NCBI RefSeq assembly: GCF_011634775.1
Contig: NZ_JAALXT010000001.1
Coordinates: 248,001-312,000 of the forward strand
DNA: 64,000 nt
From: Thalassoroseus pseudoceratinae
GTDB taxonomy: Bacteria; Planctomycetota; Planctomycetia; Planctomycetales; Planctomycetaceae
Direction: 5' to 3'
Under the pieces are notes generated by a model, which worked only from the letters and a program-made list of their open reading frames with translations, was not told where the DNA came from and searched no databases. Below, in pieces: positions 36,165 to 45,176 of the stretch; the first letter of the stretch is position 1; every line of letters starts with the position of its first letter. Made by a program: the position numbers and the translations under genes.

Positions 36165-37058
36165 TTACGTGTCGGCGGGACCGAAGAACCGGTGGCGAAC
36201 TTTTCGATACACCGTTTTGAGAACCAAGTAGCAAACCAGCAAAAACAGCAGTGTTGGAATCATCCAAGGCACGAACGCGACCGCTGCCAAGACGACCGCC
36301 AAGCCCGCGTCTTGGAGAGAATCCAGCGAACGATTCCACACCGTGGCGATGCGGTCGGAAAACGTCGGGGCTTTCGGAGGGACATAATCTTTCTCTTCGC
36401 GAACATCGATCGTGACGGTGCTGAACGAGGTTCGATTCTGCAAATAACGCAAGCGGCCCTCCATCGACTCAATCTCACTCCGCACGCGAGCCAACTCCTG
36501 CTCGGCAGCGATCACGTCTTGCAGTTTTCCATCGCGATCGGCCAGCAAATCAAGAATGCGTTGCTCCAATTCTTTCTTGGTCTTGATGCGAGCTTCGACG
36601 TCCAGGTATTCCATTGTGACGTCTTGAGCCGTCTGGCCTTGTCGTTCAGCCACACCGATCTCGGCAAGTTCATCGAGACATTCCGAAAACTTTTTGACCG
36701 GAATCCGCGCAACCCAACGCCCCGTGCGATAGGCCCCTTGAGTGCGATCGACGGACGTTTCACCGAGATACCCCTCGTAGCGTTCGACCAGTTTTTGGAT
36801 GCTCTTACTGGCTGCTTCGAAGTCGTCAACAACGAGGGAGATTCTTGCCTCATAGATGATTTTCCGCTCGGCCGATTCGACATCCACACCGCCGTTGTTC
36901 TCAGCAACGGCCGCTCTCTCAGCACCCGCTGGGGCATCGAAATCGGCGTTAGCCTCGCCCCCCTCGGCTGCGGTGTATTTCGCGGCACCGTCCGACTGGT
37001 AACTGGCTCCACAACCGACAAGCAAAAAGATCAAACATCCAATAGCGCGAGTTTTCAT
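36165..37058 (-). CDS. DUF4349 lipoprotein
   Basis: 297 residues from the ATG at 37058, with GAGG six bases upstream; the in-frame ATG at 37079 is less likely. A lipoprotein signal (AIGCLIFLLVGC, Cys16) precedes a DUF4349 domain: RKIIYEARISLVVDDFEAAS, the GYLGETSVDR segment, WVARIPVKKFSECLDELAEI, a coiled coil (LEQRILDLLADRDGKLQDVI ... QELARVRSEIESMEGRLRYL) and NRTSFSTVTIDV. It ends in a TM helix (MIPTLLFLLVCYLVLKTVY). The family function is unknown. First gene of the minus-strand row ending at 33818. Confidence 0.9.
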   Translation of the reverse strand: MKTRAIGCLIFLLVGCGASYQSDGAAKYTAAEGGEANADFDAPAGAERAAVAENNGGVDVESAERKIIYEARISLVVDDFEAASKSIQKLVERYEGYLGETSVDRTQGAYRTGRWVARIPVKKFSECLDELAEIGVAERQGQTAQDVTMEYLDVEARIKTKKELEQRILDLLADRDGKLQDVIAAEQELARVRSEIESMEGRLRYLQNRTSFSTVTIDVREEKDYVPPKAPTFSDRIATVWNRSLDSLQDAGLAVVLAAVAFVPWMIPTLLFLLVCYLVLKTVYRKVRHRFFGPADT

Positions 37059-37281
37059 TGCGGCCTCTGGTTTATACATTTGATGGAAGAGAAGTTCGGA
37101 AAGTCAGAAAAGTCAGGCGATTGCCGACTTCACTTTTGATCGAGTTCTATTTCTAAGAGTTCCAGACGCTTGTTCTATTCCGCAAGTTTCCGACATTTTT
37201 TCGCGGATCGTACACTTTGACAGCCTTGCCGGGCCATGGTGTAATAATCGTTTCGACCCATTAACCAGACCATATTTCATC

Positions 37282-39036
37282 ATGGCCAAAACTTGGCGAT
37301 TCTTTCCGTACGACGAAGCCCGCGTGCGTGCATTCTGTCAGGCGTTGCAAGTGTCGCCGTTGACGGCTCAGGTTCTAATTGCGCGGGGGATGGACTCACC
37401 CGGAGACGGCAAGAAGTTCCTTGAAACGAAACTAACCGACCTGCATGACCCAAGTTTGCTACCCGGCATCAGCGAGGCGACCGAGCGGGTTGTCTCTGCG
37501 ATCAAAGCCGAGCGTAAGGTGACGATCTACGGGGACTACGACGTCGATGGCGTGACGGCGACGGCCTTGCTCTGGAACTGCCTGAAATTGGCCGGTGCGG
37601 AAGTCGATTACTATATTCCTTGCCGACTGGAAGAGGGTTACGGGCTCAATTGTGACGCAATTCGACAACTAGCCGAAAGCGATCCCAAGCAGCTTGTCAT
37701 CTCCGTGGATTGTGGGATTTCTTCGGTTGAGGAGGCGGCACTCGCAAAGGAATTGGGATTGGAGTTGATCATCACCGATCACCACCAATTCGAGGAGGAG
37801 CTACCTGACGCCGCGTGTTTGGTCCATCCCCGTTTACCGGGCACAAGTTATCCGTTTGGCGACCTCTGTGGTGTCGGAGTGGCGTTTAAATTGGCGTGGT
37901 CGATCTGCGTTCAATTGGGTGATGGCGAACGTGCGAACGATCAACTTCGCGAGTTTCTGAAAAGTGCCGTCGGACTCACCGCCATCGGAACCGTTGCCGA
38001 CGTAGTGCCGTTGCTAGCGGAGAATCGGACAATCGTTCGTTACGGGTTGGGAAGTCTTGCCCAGCGATCTTCGATTGGGTTACGCAGCCTGATGACACTC
38101 GCTGGGATCGAAATCGGTCAGACTCTAGACGCGGAAGATATCGGTTTCGGAATCGCACCACGTTTGAATGCCGCCGGTCGACTTGGGCAAGCTCGGTTGG
38201 CGGTCGAACTCCTCACAACAACCAATCGAGATCGTGCCACACAACTGGCACAGTATTTGGAAGAATTGAATCGGAACCGACGAACCGTGGAACGTCGGAT
38301 TTTCAAGTCGGCCAAGGAAATGGTCGAGGCCAAACCGGAGTGGGAAGACCATCACGCCCTGGTCTTGGCCGACGCCAGTTGGCACGCCGGGGTGATTGGA
38401 ATTGTTGCCAGTCGAATCGCGGAGACATTCCAAAAGCCGGCAATTCTCATGACGATCGACCGTAATGAGGGAGTGGCCCACGGGTCCGGACGAAGCTTCG
38501 GCGGTTACAATTTGTACGACGGGTTGGTTGCGTGTGCGGACACCTTGGTGCGGTTCGGCGGTCACCACGCCGCCTGTGGTGTGCATGTTTCGGAAGACCG
38601 ACTTGACGATTTCCGCCAGCAACTTTCACAACACGCGTCTACACACCAAGTACCGCGTGAAGTCGGTGAAATCCGCATCGACGCCGAAGTGCGTTTGGCG
38701 GACGTGACTCGTCATGGTGTGAAGGAGCTGGACCGACTCGGACCGTTCGGCGAACAGAACCCGCGACCGGTCTTTGCCGCCAACCGTGTCGAACTGGCGG
38801 CCCCTCCCAAGACAATGGGCGAGGGCGGAAGGCATCTCGATATCCGTGTGAAACAGCACGGAACAAGTCTGCGTGCGATTGCATTTGGTCGTGGTGAATG
38901 GGCCGAGGAAATTGCCGCAGTCGACGGAACGATCGACATCGGATTCACAGCCGGCATCAACCGATTTCGCGGCCGCGAAAATGTCGAACTTCGGCTCGAA
39001 GATTGGCAACCGAGCACGGCGACACCATCTGAGTGA
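37282..39036 (+). CDS. recJ: Single-stranded-DNA-specific exonuclease RecJ
   Basis: 584 residues. It degrades single-stranded DNA 5' to 3' in recombination and mismatch repair, in the cytoplasm. DHH-family motifs: TIYGDYDVDGVTATALLWN (DYDVDG at 85-90), VISVDCGISS, ITDHHQFEE (DHH at 166-168), HPRLPG, and the DHHA1 end GSGRSFGGYNLYDGL with VRFGGHHAACGV. The OB-fold follows (LGPFGEQNPRPVFAANRVEL). Length is normal. The gene starts 223 bases from the divergent DUF4349 gene and is followed by the methyltransferase on the same strand. Confidence 0.97.
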   Translation: MAKTWRFFPYDEARVRAFCQALQVSPLTAQVLIARGMDSPGDGKKFLETKLTDLHDPSLLPGISEATERVVSAIKAERKVTIYGDYDVDGVTATALLWNCLKLAGAEVDYYIPCRLEEGYGLNCDAIRQLAESDPKQLVISVDCGISSVEEAALAKELGLELIITDHHQFEEELPDAACLVHPRLPGTSYPFGDLCGVGVAFKLAWSICVQLGDGERANDQLREFLKSAVGLTAIGTVADVVPLLAENRTIVRYGLGSLAQRSSIGLRSLMTLAGIEIGQTLDAEDIGFGIAPRLNAAGRLGQARLAVELLTTTNRDRATQLAQYLEELNRNRRTVERRIFKSAKEMVEAKPEWEDHHALVLADASWHAGVIGIVASRIAETFQKPAILMTIDRNEGVAHGSGRSFGGYNLYDGLVACADTLVRFGGHHAACGVHVSEDRLDDFRQQLSQHASTHQVPREVGEIRIDAEVRLADVTRHGVKELDRLGPFGEQNPRPVFAANRVELAAPPKTMGEGGRHLDIRVKQHGTSLRAIAFGRGEWAEEIAAVDGTIDIGFTAGINRFRGRENVELRLEDWQPSTATPSE

Positions 39037-39179
39037 CATGGACAGCATGTTGTCGAAATGCAACACACCCTGGTAAACGGATGCCAAGGCCAACGGCCTA
39101 TCGATATGCGGAACGCGTGTCCGAATTCTGCACAAAGGTCACTCGCTTACGTGCTAGATTTGGAAAAAACCGCCGATCA

Positions 39180-40415
39180 ATGGACCGAGGTTCTTTCGTG
39201 CCCATCAGCCACAACACCAACCCGATTTGCGACCGCCGCGTCTCCGTAGCCTGTCCGAGTTGCGGACGCATTGGACTCCGGGAATTCTACGACGCCGGTT
39301 TGCTGCCGGTGCATAACGTTCTCGTCATGGAAACCTACGAGGAAGCCATCTCTCACCCGATGGGTGAGGTTCGCCTCGGCCTCTGTGAGGGTTGCGGGTT
39401 TATCACGAACACGCGTTTTGATCCATCTTTGCTCAACTATTCGTCGAAATGCGAAGACACGCAACACTTCTCGGCTCACTTCAATCGGTATGCGGATTCG
39501 TTGGCCAATCGTCTCGTCAACGATTTGGGAATCCGAGAGAAAACGGTGGTGGAAATTGGCTCCGGTGGTGGGGATTTCCTCGAATTGATCTGTCGCGTCG
39601 GTGAAAACTTCGGTATCGGCATTGATCCCGCGAGCGATCCCAAACGACTGGCCCACTCCGATTCAAGCCGAATTCGATTCCTTCCCGAATACTACAGCGA
39701 GCGACATTCGAAACTTGCCGCCGATGCCATTCTTTGTCGGCACTCCTTGGAACACATCCCAAAGACCAAAGAACTTCTGACAACCGTTCGCAAGTCCATC
39801 GGCAATCGACTCGAAACCCAAGTTTTCTTCGAGCTTCCCGATACCGGACGCGTATTGCGAGAGGCTGCGTTTTGGGACATTTACTACGAACATTGTTCAT
39901 ATTTCACAATGGGTTCCTTAGCTCGGCTGTTTCGTGAGACTGATTTCGACGTGACTCACTTGTGGACCGAATACGGTGATCAATACATCTGCTTGGTTGC
40001 CACGCCCGCAGTGGCTCCGACGCTGCCACACCTGCCGGACGAATTCGATCTCGATTCGATTCACGATGATGTCGAGCGGTTCCAAACCGAACTCGGAAAA
40101 ACCGTTCGCTTATGGCACGACCGATTCAACGAGTTCGCCGCGTCTGGGAAGAAAGTGGTGATTTGGGGCGGAAGCTCCAAAACGGTCGGTTTCGTGAACA
40201 CGCTCGGTCTGTCGGACATCATCGAGTGCGTGGTCGATGTCAATCCGCGAAAATGGAATCGCTATCTTCCCGGCAGTGGACATCAAATCGTTTCTCCGGA
40301 ATCGCTCTGCCAAAGCCAGCCGGATGTCGTGATTGTCATGAATCCCGTGTACCTCACGGAAATTTCCAATCAACTCCAAGAACTCGGACTATCCCCCGAA
40401 ATCATTGCTGCTTAG
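39180..40415 (+). CDS. Zinc-binding SAM-dependent C-methyltransferase
   Basis: 411 residues from the ATG at 39180; a GTG at 39198 with GAGG upstream is an equally good start. The order is that of sugar C-methyltransferases: an N-terminal zinc-binding region with VACPSCGRIGLREFYDAGLL PV and LGLCEGCGFI (paired cysteines), a Rossmann SAM domain (VVEIGSGGGDFLELICRVGE, CRHSLEHI), and a C-terminal putative nucleotide-binding domain (KVVIWGGSSKTVGFVNTLGL). Relatives modify deoxysugars or act in cell-surface glycan synthesis. Followed 24 bases later by a glycosyltransferase, which supports a glycan role. Confidence 0.88.
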   Translation: MDRGSFVPISHNTNPICDRRVSVACPSCGRIGLREFYDAGLLPVHNVLVMETYEEAISHPMGEVRLGLCEGCGFITNTRFDPSLLNYSSKCEDTQHFSAHFNRYADSLANRLVNDLGIREKTVVEIGSGGGDFLELICRVGENFGIGIDPASDPKRLAHSDSSRIRFLPEYYSERHSKLAADAILCRHSLEHIPKTKELLTTVRKSIGNRLETQVFFELPDTGRVLREAAFWDIYYEHCSYFTMGSLARLFRETDFDVTHLWTEYGDQYICLVATPAVAPTLPHLPDEFDLDSIHDDVERFQTELGKTVRLWHDRFNEFAASGKKVVIWGGSSKTVGFVNTLGLSDIIECVVDVNPRKWNRYLPGSGHQIVSPESLCQSQPDVVIVMNPVYLTEISNQLQELGLSPEIIAA

Positions 40416-40439
40416 TAATCAGCAGGGACTCGAAGTGAC

Positions 40440-41381
40440 ATGTCAGAATCTCCGCGAGTGACCATTGGACTCCCCGTTTACAACGCTGCGGACTACTTGC
40501 GTCCGACGATTGATTCGATTCTCGCCCAGACCGATCCGGATTGGGAGTTGATCATCGCTGACAACGCCTCGACAGATGAGACGCTTGCCATCTGCGAGGA
40601 GTACATGAAGTCCGATTCCCGAATTCGACTGCTCACATCTGAGCAAAACAACGGATCGGCGTGGAATCATAACCGGTGCGTGGCGGAAGCTCGGGGGGAA
40701 TTCTTCCGGTGGGCCGGATACGACGACCCGATTGCTCCGGACTTCAATCGGCGATGCATTGCGGCGTTGGAAGCCGACGAATCGATTGCCATCGTGGTCC
40801 CCCGGATGAATGAGATCGATTCGAACGGCACGTTTCTTCGTCTTCGGGAGCCACTCGACGCGGTTGATGGCGACACGCCATCCGAGCGATTTCGGCAAGT
40901 CATCTACGGCTACACCGGCGAGGCACTACTCGGGATGATCCGATTGGACATCCTTCGCACCACACGATTAGAGGGCCTGTACGCTTTCAACGACTATATT
41001 CTCGTCGTGGAATTAGCACTTCGGGGCAAGATCCGACCAATCCCAGAAACACTGCTCGATCGCCGAATTCACGCCCAGGCGATCAATCAACTTCACGCGA
41101 CGAACCGAAGTCGTGCAGTCGCACACAATCCTAAACTCGCCGGGAAGATCCTCTTTCCACATTGGCGTGAGGGACGTGAACTTTGGAGAACAACCACGTT
41201 AGCAAAATTACCATTTCCACAACGTTGGCGTAGTCGGGTATCGATGCTGCGTTGGCTCAGGCGACGTGCGGGCGACCTCAGTCATGATGTGCTGTTCGCC
41301 GCGAGACAAGTTCTCCATCGTGTGTTGCCAGGCCGCAAATTGACCAGTTCGCCCCAATCCGTGAAATCGGCCTCGGTGTAG
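40440..41381 (+). CDS. Family 2 glycosyltransferase
   Basis: 313 residues. A GT-A fold enzyme: VTIGLPVYNAADYLRPTIDS ILAQT, then DWELIIADNASTDETLAICE and the metal-binding acidic cluster in FRWAGYDDPIAPDF. The C-terminal third is Arg-rich (RWRSRVSMLRWLRRRAG) and lacks a TM segment, so membrane association would be by charge. The donor and acceptor are unknown. With the methyltransferase it forms a probable two-gene glycan unit. It is convergent with the ClC gene, 60 bases away, where a weak hairpin (AAGAAACC/GGTTCTT) is seen near 41420-41440. Confidence 0.9.
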   Translation: MSESPRVTIGLPVYNAADYLRPTIDSILAQTDPDWELIIADNASTDETLAICEEYMKSDSRIRLLTSEQNNGSAWNHNRCVAEARGEFFRWAGYDDPIAPDFNRRCIAALEADESIAIVVPRMNEIDSNGTFLRLREPLDAVDGDTPSERFRQVIYGYTGEALLGMIRLDILRTTRLEGLYAFNDYILVVELALRGKIRPIPETLLDRRIHAQAINQLHATNRSRAVAHNPKLAGKILFPHWREGRELWRTTTLAKLPFPQRWRSRVSMLRWLRRRAGDLSHDVLFAARQVLHRVLPGRKLTSSPQSVKSASV

Positions 41382-41441
41382 ATGCTTTCTGCCTTTCTCA
41401 ACGATGGTGGTGGACGCGAAGAAACCTTCGGTTCTTGTTGT

Positions 41442-43538
41442 TTAGTTCGACGAAACGGGACTCCGACTTTCCTCCGCCGCGACTTTGTACTCCATCAGCC
41501 TGCGATTGTAAGCGGCAATGACTTCCTTTCGCCGCAACATGCCCGTTAGACGGTCGTCGTTTGCGGGGTCGAGGATCGGAATTTCGTCGATGTTTAGGGC
41601 CGTGAACCGTCGAAGGGCAGTGTTCAAATCGTCGTCCGGGGTGACAGAAACGATATTCGTCACCATCACATCCCGAGCATTCGCCAGCTTCCAAATGGAG
41701 TCGTCGTACAACCAACTGCGAACATCGTCTGCGGAGAAAATTCCGACGACTTTCTCATCCGCGTCCACAACGGGGAAGTAGTGCTGATGAGTCGTCGCCA
41801 ACTTGTGAACGATATCATCGAGAGACGTCCCTTCAGGCACAAGTCGAATTTTTCGATCTTTGCGGTAGACGTCTTTGACGAGGATGCCTTCCAACACATC
41901 CACGATAAAATCACCACGGTGGGCTGGCGATTCCAAGCGTGTGGGGACTTGCTTGGTGTAGAGACTCCAACGTCGACACAATAGGAAACAAAGCGTGCTC
42001 GTCCACATCGTGGGCAGCAGCAAATTGTAGTCGCCTGTCATCTCGCTCACCATAATGATCGTCGAGATCGGCGCATGAGCACACGCGGCGAAAAAACCGG
42101 CCATCCCCACTATCCCGTACATTTGCGGATTCTTGACGAGTTCGGGAAATAGTGTCTGTTGGAAGAACATCCCGGTCGCCGTGCCGATGCATCCCCCGAT
42201 CACCATCGACGGACCGAAAACCCCACCCGAACCACCGGAACTAATGGTGAGTGATGTTGTAAGAATCTTGACGACCGCCACGATCAGCAGCACAGCCATG
42301 CTCACAGTGACGCCCGGGGTAATGGCATCCTGTAGGGTCCCGTAACCGGTCGCCAGCACCGCGAGCGCTTGAGGATTCTGCCCACACCAGAAGAACGTCC
42401 CAATCCCCAGCAAACCGGCAATCGCCGCCCCGATCGCAGGTTTGATGTGCGGCGGAACGGGAATCTTTTTGAAAAGGTGGTGAACGCCGTAGAACGTCTT
42501 GATGTAGACAATCGCAAAGAGGACCAACACGATTGCCATCAGGCCAAATGGAATGAGTTCCAACAGCGAACTTGGTCGGTAAGTCAGTCCCTGACCAAAC
42601 AAGTGTGTGAACCACATCTCTTGCGGCATCGACAGTGCAAACACGCTGTAAGCGACAATCGAGGAAATCGCAGTGGGCACGATGACATCGGATTCCAGGT
42701 CCGCATCGCGGTACATGATTTCGCCGGCGAATAGTGCACCGGCCAGCGGGGCCCGGAAAATCGCACCAACTCCCGCCCCCATCCCAGCGGCCATCAGAAT
42801 ACGTGTATCACGAGCGGAGAGGTTCAACTTCTGGGAGAGAAACGAACCAAACGATGCACCAATCTGAGCAATTGGCCCTTCACGTCCTCCAGACCCGCCT
42901 GTTCCCAATGTGATCGCCGATGCCAACGTCTTCACAACCCCGATTCGACCCCGAATTTGGCCCCGTTTGTTGTGAAATGCATCGATGGCGGCATCAGTTC
43001 CGTGACCTTCGGCTTCCGGCGCGAACGTGTAAACCAGCAACCCGGAAACAACGCCGCCCCCGGTCATCACGACAACAATCAACCAGGGTTGGAATGGCGT
43101 CTCTTCGGGTTCAAAGACCGCGTGTTCTCCCGCCGCTTCACGAGGGTGAAACCCAGTCACCGAACTCAACGCATAATGCAGGACGAGATGGCTGAGAAAC
43201 TGGAACGCAATCGCCCCCAGACCGGCCACAACGCCGATCGCGCTTGCCAACAAAAACCATTTCCCAGAGGCGTGTAGGTCGAAAATCCGCAGAAATTCGG
43301 AGAAGTAGCGTTTCAAGGTTTTCGATGGGGTTTGGAGGACTATCGGGCCGGAGGATGCTGCGCAGCGTAATCGGCGGCGGCTTGGCTCGCAAGGCTTGAC
43401 TCGCAAGGCTTGACTCGCAAGGCTTGACTCACTTGCAATCCCAGGGGCGGTAACCGACCTCGCCACAAGGACCGACAATGGACACATTTTCGTTGGGACC
43501 AAAGATCGAATGTGAAAACGCAGCGCGTGTTTCAACAT
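41442..43538 (-). CDS. ClC chloride channel/antiporter with CBS pair
   Basis: Up to 698 residues from the ATG at 43538; the first 60-75 residues are not family-like and cross a 14-base tandem repeat, so the true start may be a TTG near 43316. The ClC core has about ten or more helices, with TLGTGGSGGREGPIAQIGAS (GREGP, the gating-glutamate motif), AAGMGAGVGAIFRAPLAGAL and ISSGGSGGVFGPSMVIGG (GxFxP). The C-terminal 150 residues hold two CBS domains (LVPEGTSLDDIVHKLATTHQ HYFPVV; VTPDDDLNTALRRFTALNID EIPIL), which usually sense adenine nucleotides. It follows mntR on the same strand, so metal control is possible. Confidence 0.93.
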   Translation of the reverse strand: MLKHALRFHIRSLVPTKMCPLSVLVARSVTAPGIASESSLASQALRVKPCEPSRRRLRCAASSGPIVLQTPSKTLKRYFSEFLRIFDLHASGKWFLLASAIGVVAGLGAIAFQFLSHLVLHYALSSVTGFHPREAAGEHAVFEPEETPFQPWLIVVVMTGGGVVSGLLVYTFAPEAEGHGTDAAIDAFHNKRGQIRGRIGVVKTLASAITLGTGGSGGREGPIAQIGASFGSFLSQKLNLSARDTRILMAAGMGAGVGAIFRAPLAGALFAGEIMYRDADLESDVIVPTAISSIVAYSVFALSMPQEMWFTHLFGQGLTYRPSSLLELIPFGLMAIVLVLFAIVYIKTFYGVHHLFKKIPVPPHIKPAIGAAIAGLLGIGTFFWCGQNPQALAVLATGYGTLQDAITPGVTVSMAVLLIVAVVKILTTSLTISSGGSGGVFGPSMVIGGCIGTATGMFFQQTLFPELVKNPQMYGIVGMAGFFAACAHAPISTIIMVSEMTGDYNLLLPTMWTSTLCFLLCRRWSLYTKQVPTRLESPAHRGDFIVDVLEGILVKDVYRKDRKIRLVPEGTSLDDIVHKLATTHQHYFPVVDADEKVVGIFSADDVRSWLYDDSIWKLANARDVMVTNIVSVTPDDDLNTALRRFTALNIDEIPILDPANDDRLTGMLRRKEVIAAYNRRLMEYKVAAEESRSPVSSN
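43386..43427. repeat. Three tandem copies of a 14-base unit
   Basis: CTCGCAAGGCTTGA is repeated exactly at 43386-43399, 43400-43413 and 43414-43427. The unit is not a multiple of three, which argues that this part is not translated. Confidence 0.85.
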
Positions 43539-43586
43539 GAATCGACAGCGTTCACGTTCTAAGACGCAACTGAGGATCGGCAGTGT

Positions 43587-44027
43587 CTACCGACTTCCGA
43601 CATCCTCGGACTTCTGACGTTCGTTCACGACGGACTCGAATTGACGCAGCGTTTCCGGACTCACATGGTGCTCGATTCCCTCGGCATCCACTGCGGCCGT
43701 CGCCTCGTCAACACCGATCGCAACGAGAAATCGATACACAATCTCGTGTCGTTGGCGACAGCGTTCGGCCAAACTGCTTCCAGCTGCGGTCAGCGTAAGT
43801 GGCTGGTAAGGTTCCGTCGAGATGAGCCCCTCGTTCGTCAACCGCTCCACGATGCGGTGCACGGTGACATGACTGACCGCAAACCGCTCCGCCAAATCTT
43901 TCAGTCGGCAGACGCCTCGCTGACCGAGAATTTCAGCGATCGCCTCGACGTAGTCTTCTGCGGTTTCCGTCGCATGAGCCTTCCGAGTTCTCCGATGCGG
44001 CTCCGAACTGGGGAGTTCCTTTGTCAC
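43587..44027 (-). CDS. mntR: MntR, DtxR-family metal-dependent repressor
   Basis: 146 residues from a GTG start. A winged helix-turn-helix (VCRLKDLAERFAVSHVTVHR IVERL) is followed by a metal and dimerisation domain. The six ligands of Bacillus MntR (Asp8, Glu11, His77, Glu99, Glu102, His103) all have counterparts at the same spacing: Asp25, Glu28, His94, Glu116, Glu119 and His120. A Mn(II)- or Fe(II)-responsive repressor is therefore expected. There is no SH3-like third domain. It is divergent from the ABC transporter, with a 7-2-7 palindrome between them. Confidence 0.93.
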   Translation of the reverse strand: MTKELPSSEPHRRTRKAHATETAEDYVEAIAEILGQRGVCRLKDLAERFAVSHVTVHRIVERLTNEGLISTEPYQPLTLTAAGSSLAERCRQRHEIVYRFLVAIGVDEATAAVDAEGIEHHVSPETLRQFESVVNERQKSEDVGSR

Positions 44028-44082
44028 ACCTCATTCCAATCTGCGAAAATTCCGAACGCCATACCAGTCGTAGTCTAGCGGC

Positions 44083-44110
44083 TTGACAGTGCTCCCGCCA
44101 TGGATAGAAT
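44083..44110 (+). promoter_or_regulatory. Promoter of the metal ABC transporter operon
   Basis: TTGACA at 44083-44088 is a perfect -35 box; a 16-base spacer leads to TAGAAT at 44105-44110. The start of transcription should be near 44117, about 37 bases before the first ATG. Confidence 0.8.
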
Positions 44111-44124
44111 CGGGCAAACGCAGA

Positions 44125-44140
44125 TTTAGCATTTGCTAAA
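44125..44140. promoter_or_regulatory. Putative MntR operator (7-2-7 palindrome)
   Basis: TTTAGCA-TT-TGCTAAA is a perfect inverted repeat lying just downstream of the predicted transcription start and beside the mntR gene. Its TTT/AAA ends and size resemble known MntR and DtxR boxes. Bound repressor here would block the transporter promoter. Confidence 0.75.
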
Positions 44141-44153
44141 AACCAAGTAAAGA

Positions 44154-45176
44154 ATGGATCACTACGTGTCAAAGACAGCATGGATCACTGGTCTGATTGC
44201 CATCGTGTCATTTACCGGCTGTAACGGGGGCAACTCAACTTCCGATCCCGCAGAAGCCCCCAGCACGTTCGCCGGAGAATACCCTATCGAAATTGTTGCG
44301 ACGGTCGGTATGGTCGCAGATATTGTTCGCGAAGTTGGTGGCGATCATGTTCAGGTCACGCAGTTGATGGGATCACAAATCGATCCCCATACGCACAACG
44401 CCACACGGGACGACGTGCAAAAGTTGATGCGGGCCGACATGATTTTCTACAACGGTCTGCATCTCGAAGGAAAAATGACCGACACACTCACCAAACTGTC
44501 TAAACGACAACGAATCGTTGCGGTGGCCGACCGTCTTGACAAGTCAGATTTGCTCACGCCAAACGGTGCCCAAGGCCAAAGTGACCCGCATGTCTGGATG
44601 AATGTCTCTCTCTGGTCGAAAGCGGTTGACGTCGTCGCGACAGCGCTGATCGAGTTCGACCCGAACCACAAGGACGATTACCAAGCCAACGCGAAAAACT
44701 ATCAAACACAATTGGCGTCGCTTCACGAGTACGGACTCAAGGTGATAGCAACGATCCCCGAGCAAAGTCGCATCTTGATCACCTCGCACGATGCATTCAA
44801 CTATTTCGGGCGAGCGTATAATCTCCAAGTTGAAGGTGTCCAAGGGTTGTCGACGGAGTCGGAAGCTGGCTTGCGACGGGTCAATGAGTTAGTCAAATTG
44901 ATCGTCGACAGACAAATCCCAGCGGTCTTTGTCGAGAGCAGTGTGTCTCCGAAGAACATCGAAGCATTAATCGAGGGTGCTCAATCAAAGGGTCATGAAG
45001 TCCGCATTGGCGGCGAGTTGTTCTCTGATGCAATGGGGGAAGCTGGCACCTATGAAGGTACTTACATCGGCATGCTGGATGCAAATCTCACACGAATCGC
45101 CCGAGCGCTCGGGGGAGAGGCAGCTCCGAGGGGAATGCAAGATCGGCTTCAAGTCGAAACTCAGAACACGCCATGA
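44154..45176 (+). CDS. Metal ABC transporter, substrate-binding lipoprotein (TroA-like)
   Basis: 340 residues. A lipoprotein signal (TGLIAIVSFTGC, Cys23) leads to a cluster A-I binding protein. Likely metal ligands are His79 (IDPHTHN), His146 (SDPHVWMN), His212 (ILITSHDAFNYF) and Asp292 (LFSDAMGEAG). This His-His-His-Asp set is that of TroA and chlamydial YtgA; manganese-specific PsaA/MntC proteins have Glu at the third place. The metal may thus be Zn, Mn or Fe; the MntR neighbour favours Mn or Fe. ATGA overlap with the next gene shows tight coupling. First gene of a four-gene operon. Confidence 0.93.
   Translation: MDHYVSKTAWITGLIAIVSFTGCNGGNSTSDPAEAPSTFAGEYPIEIVATVGMVADIVREVGGDHVQVTQLMGSQIDPHTHNATRDDVQKLMRADMIFYNGLHLEGKMTDTLTKLSKRQRIVAVADRLDKSDLLTPNGAQGQSDPHVWMNVSLWSKAVDVVATALIEFDPNHKDDYQANAKNYQTQLASLHEYGLKVIATIPEQSRILITSHDAFNYFGRAYNLQVEGVQGLSTESEAGLRRVNELVKLIVDRQIPAVFVESSVSPKNIEALIEGAQSKGHEVRIGGELFSDAMGEAGTYEGTYIGMLDANLTRIARALGGEAAPRGMQDRLQVETQNTP

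Noticed and set aside
35967-37139. Open frame of 390 codons on the plus strand
   Set aside because: It lies across the DUF4349 gene and the start of the SGNH gene on the other strand; both have clear family motifs and signals.
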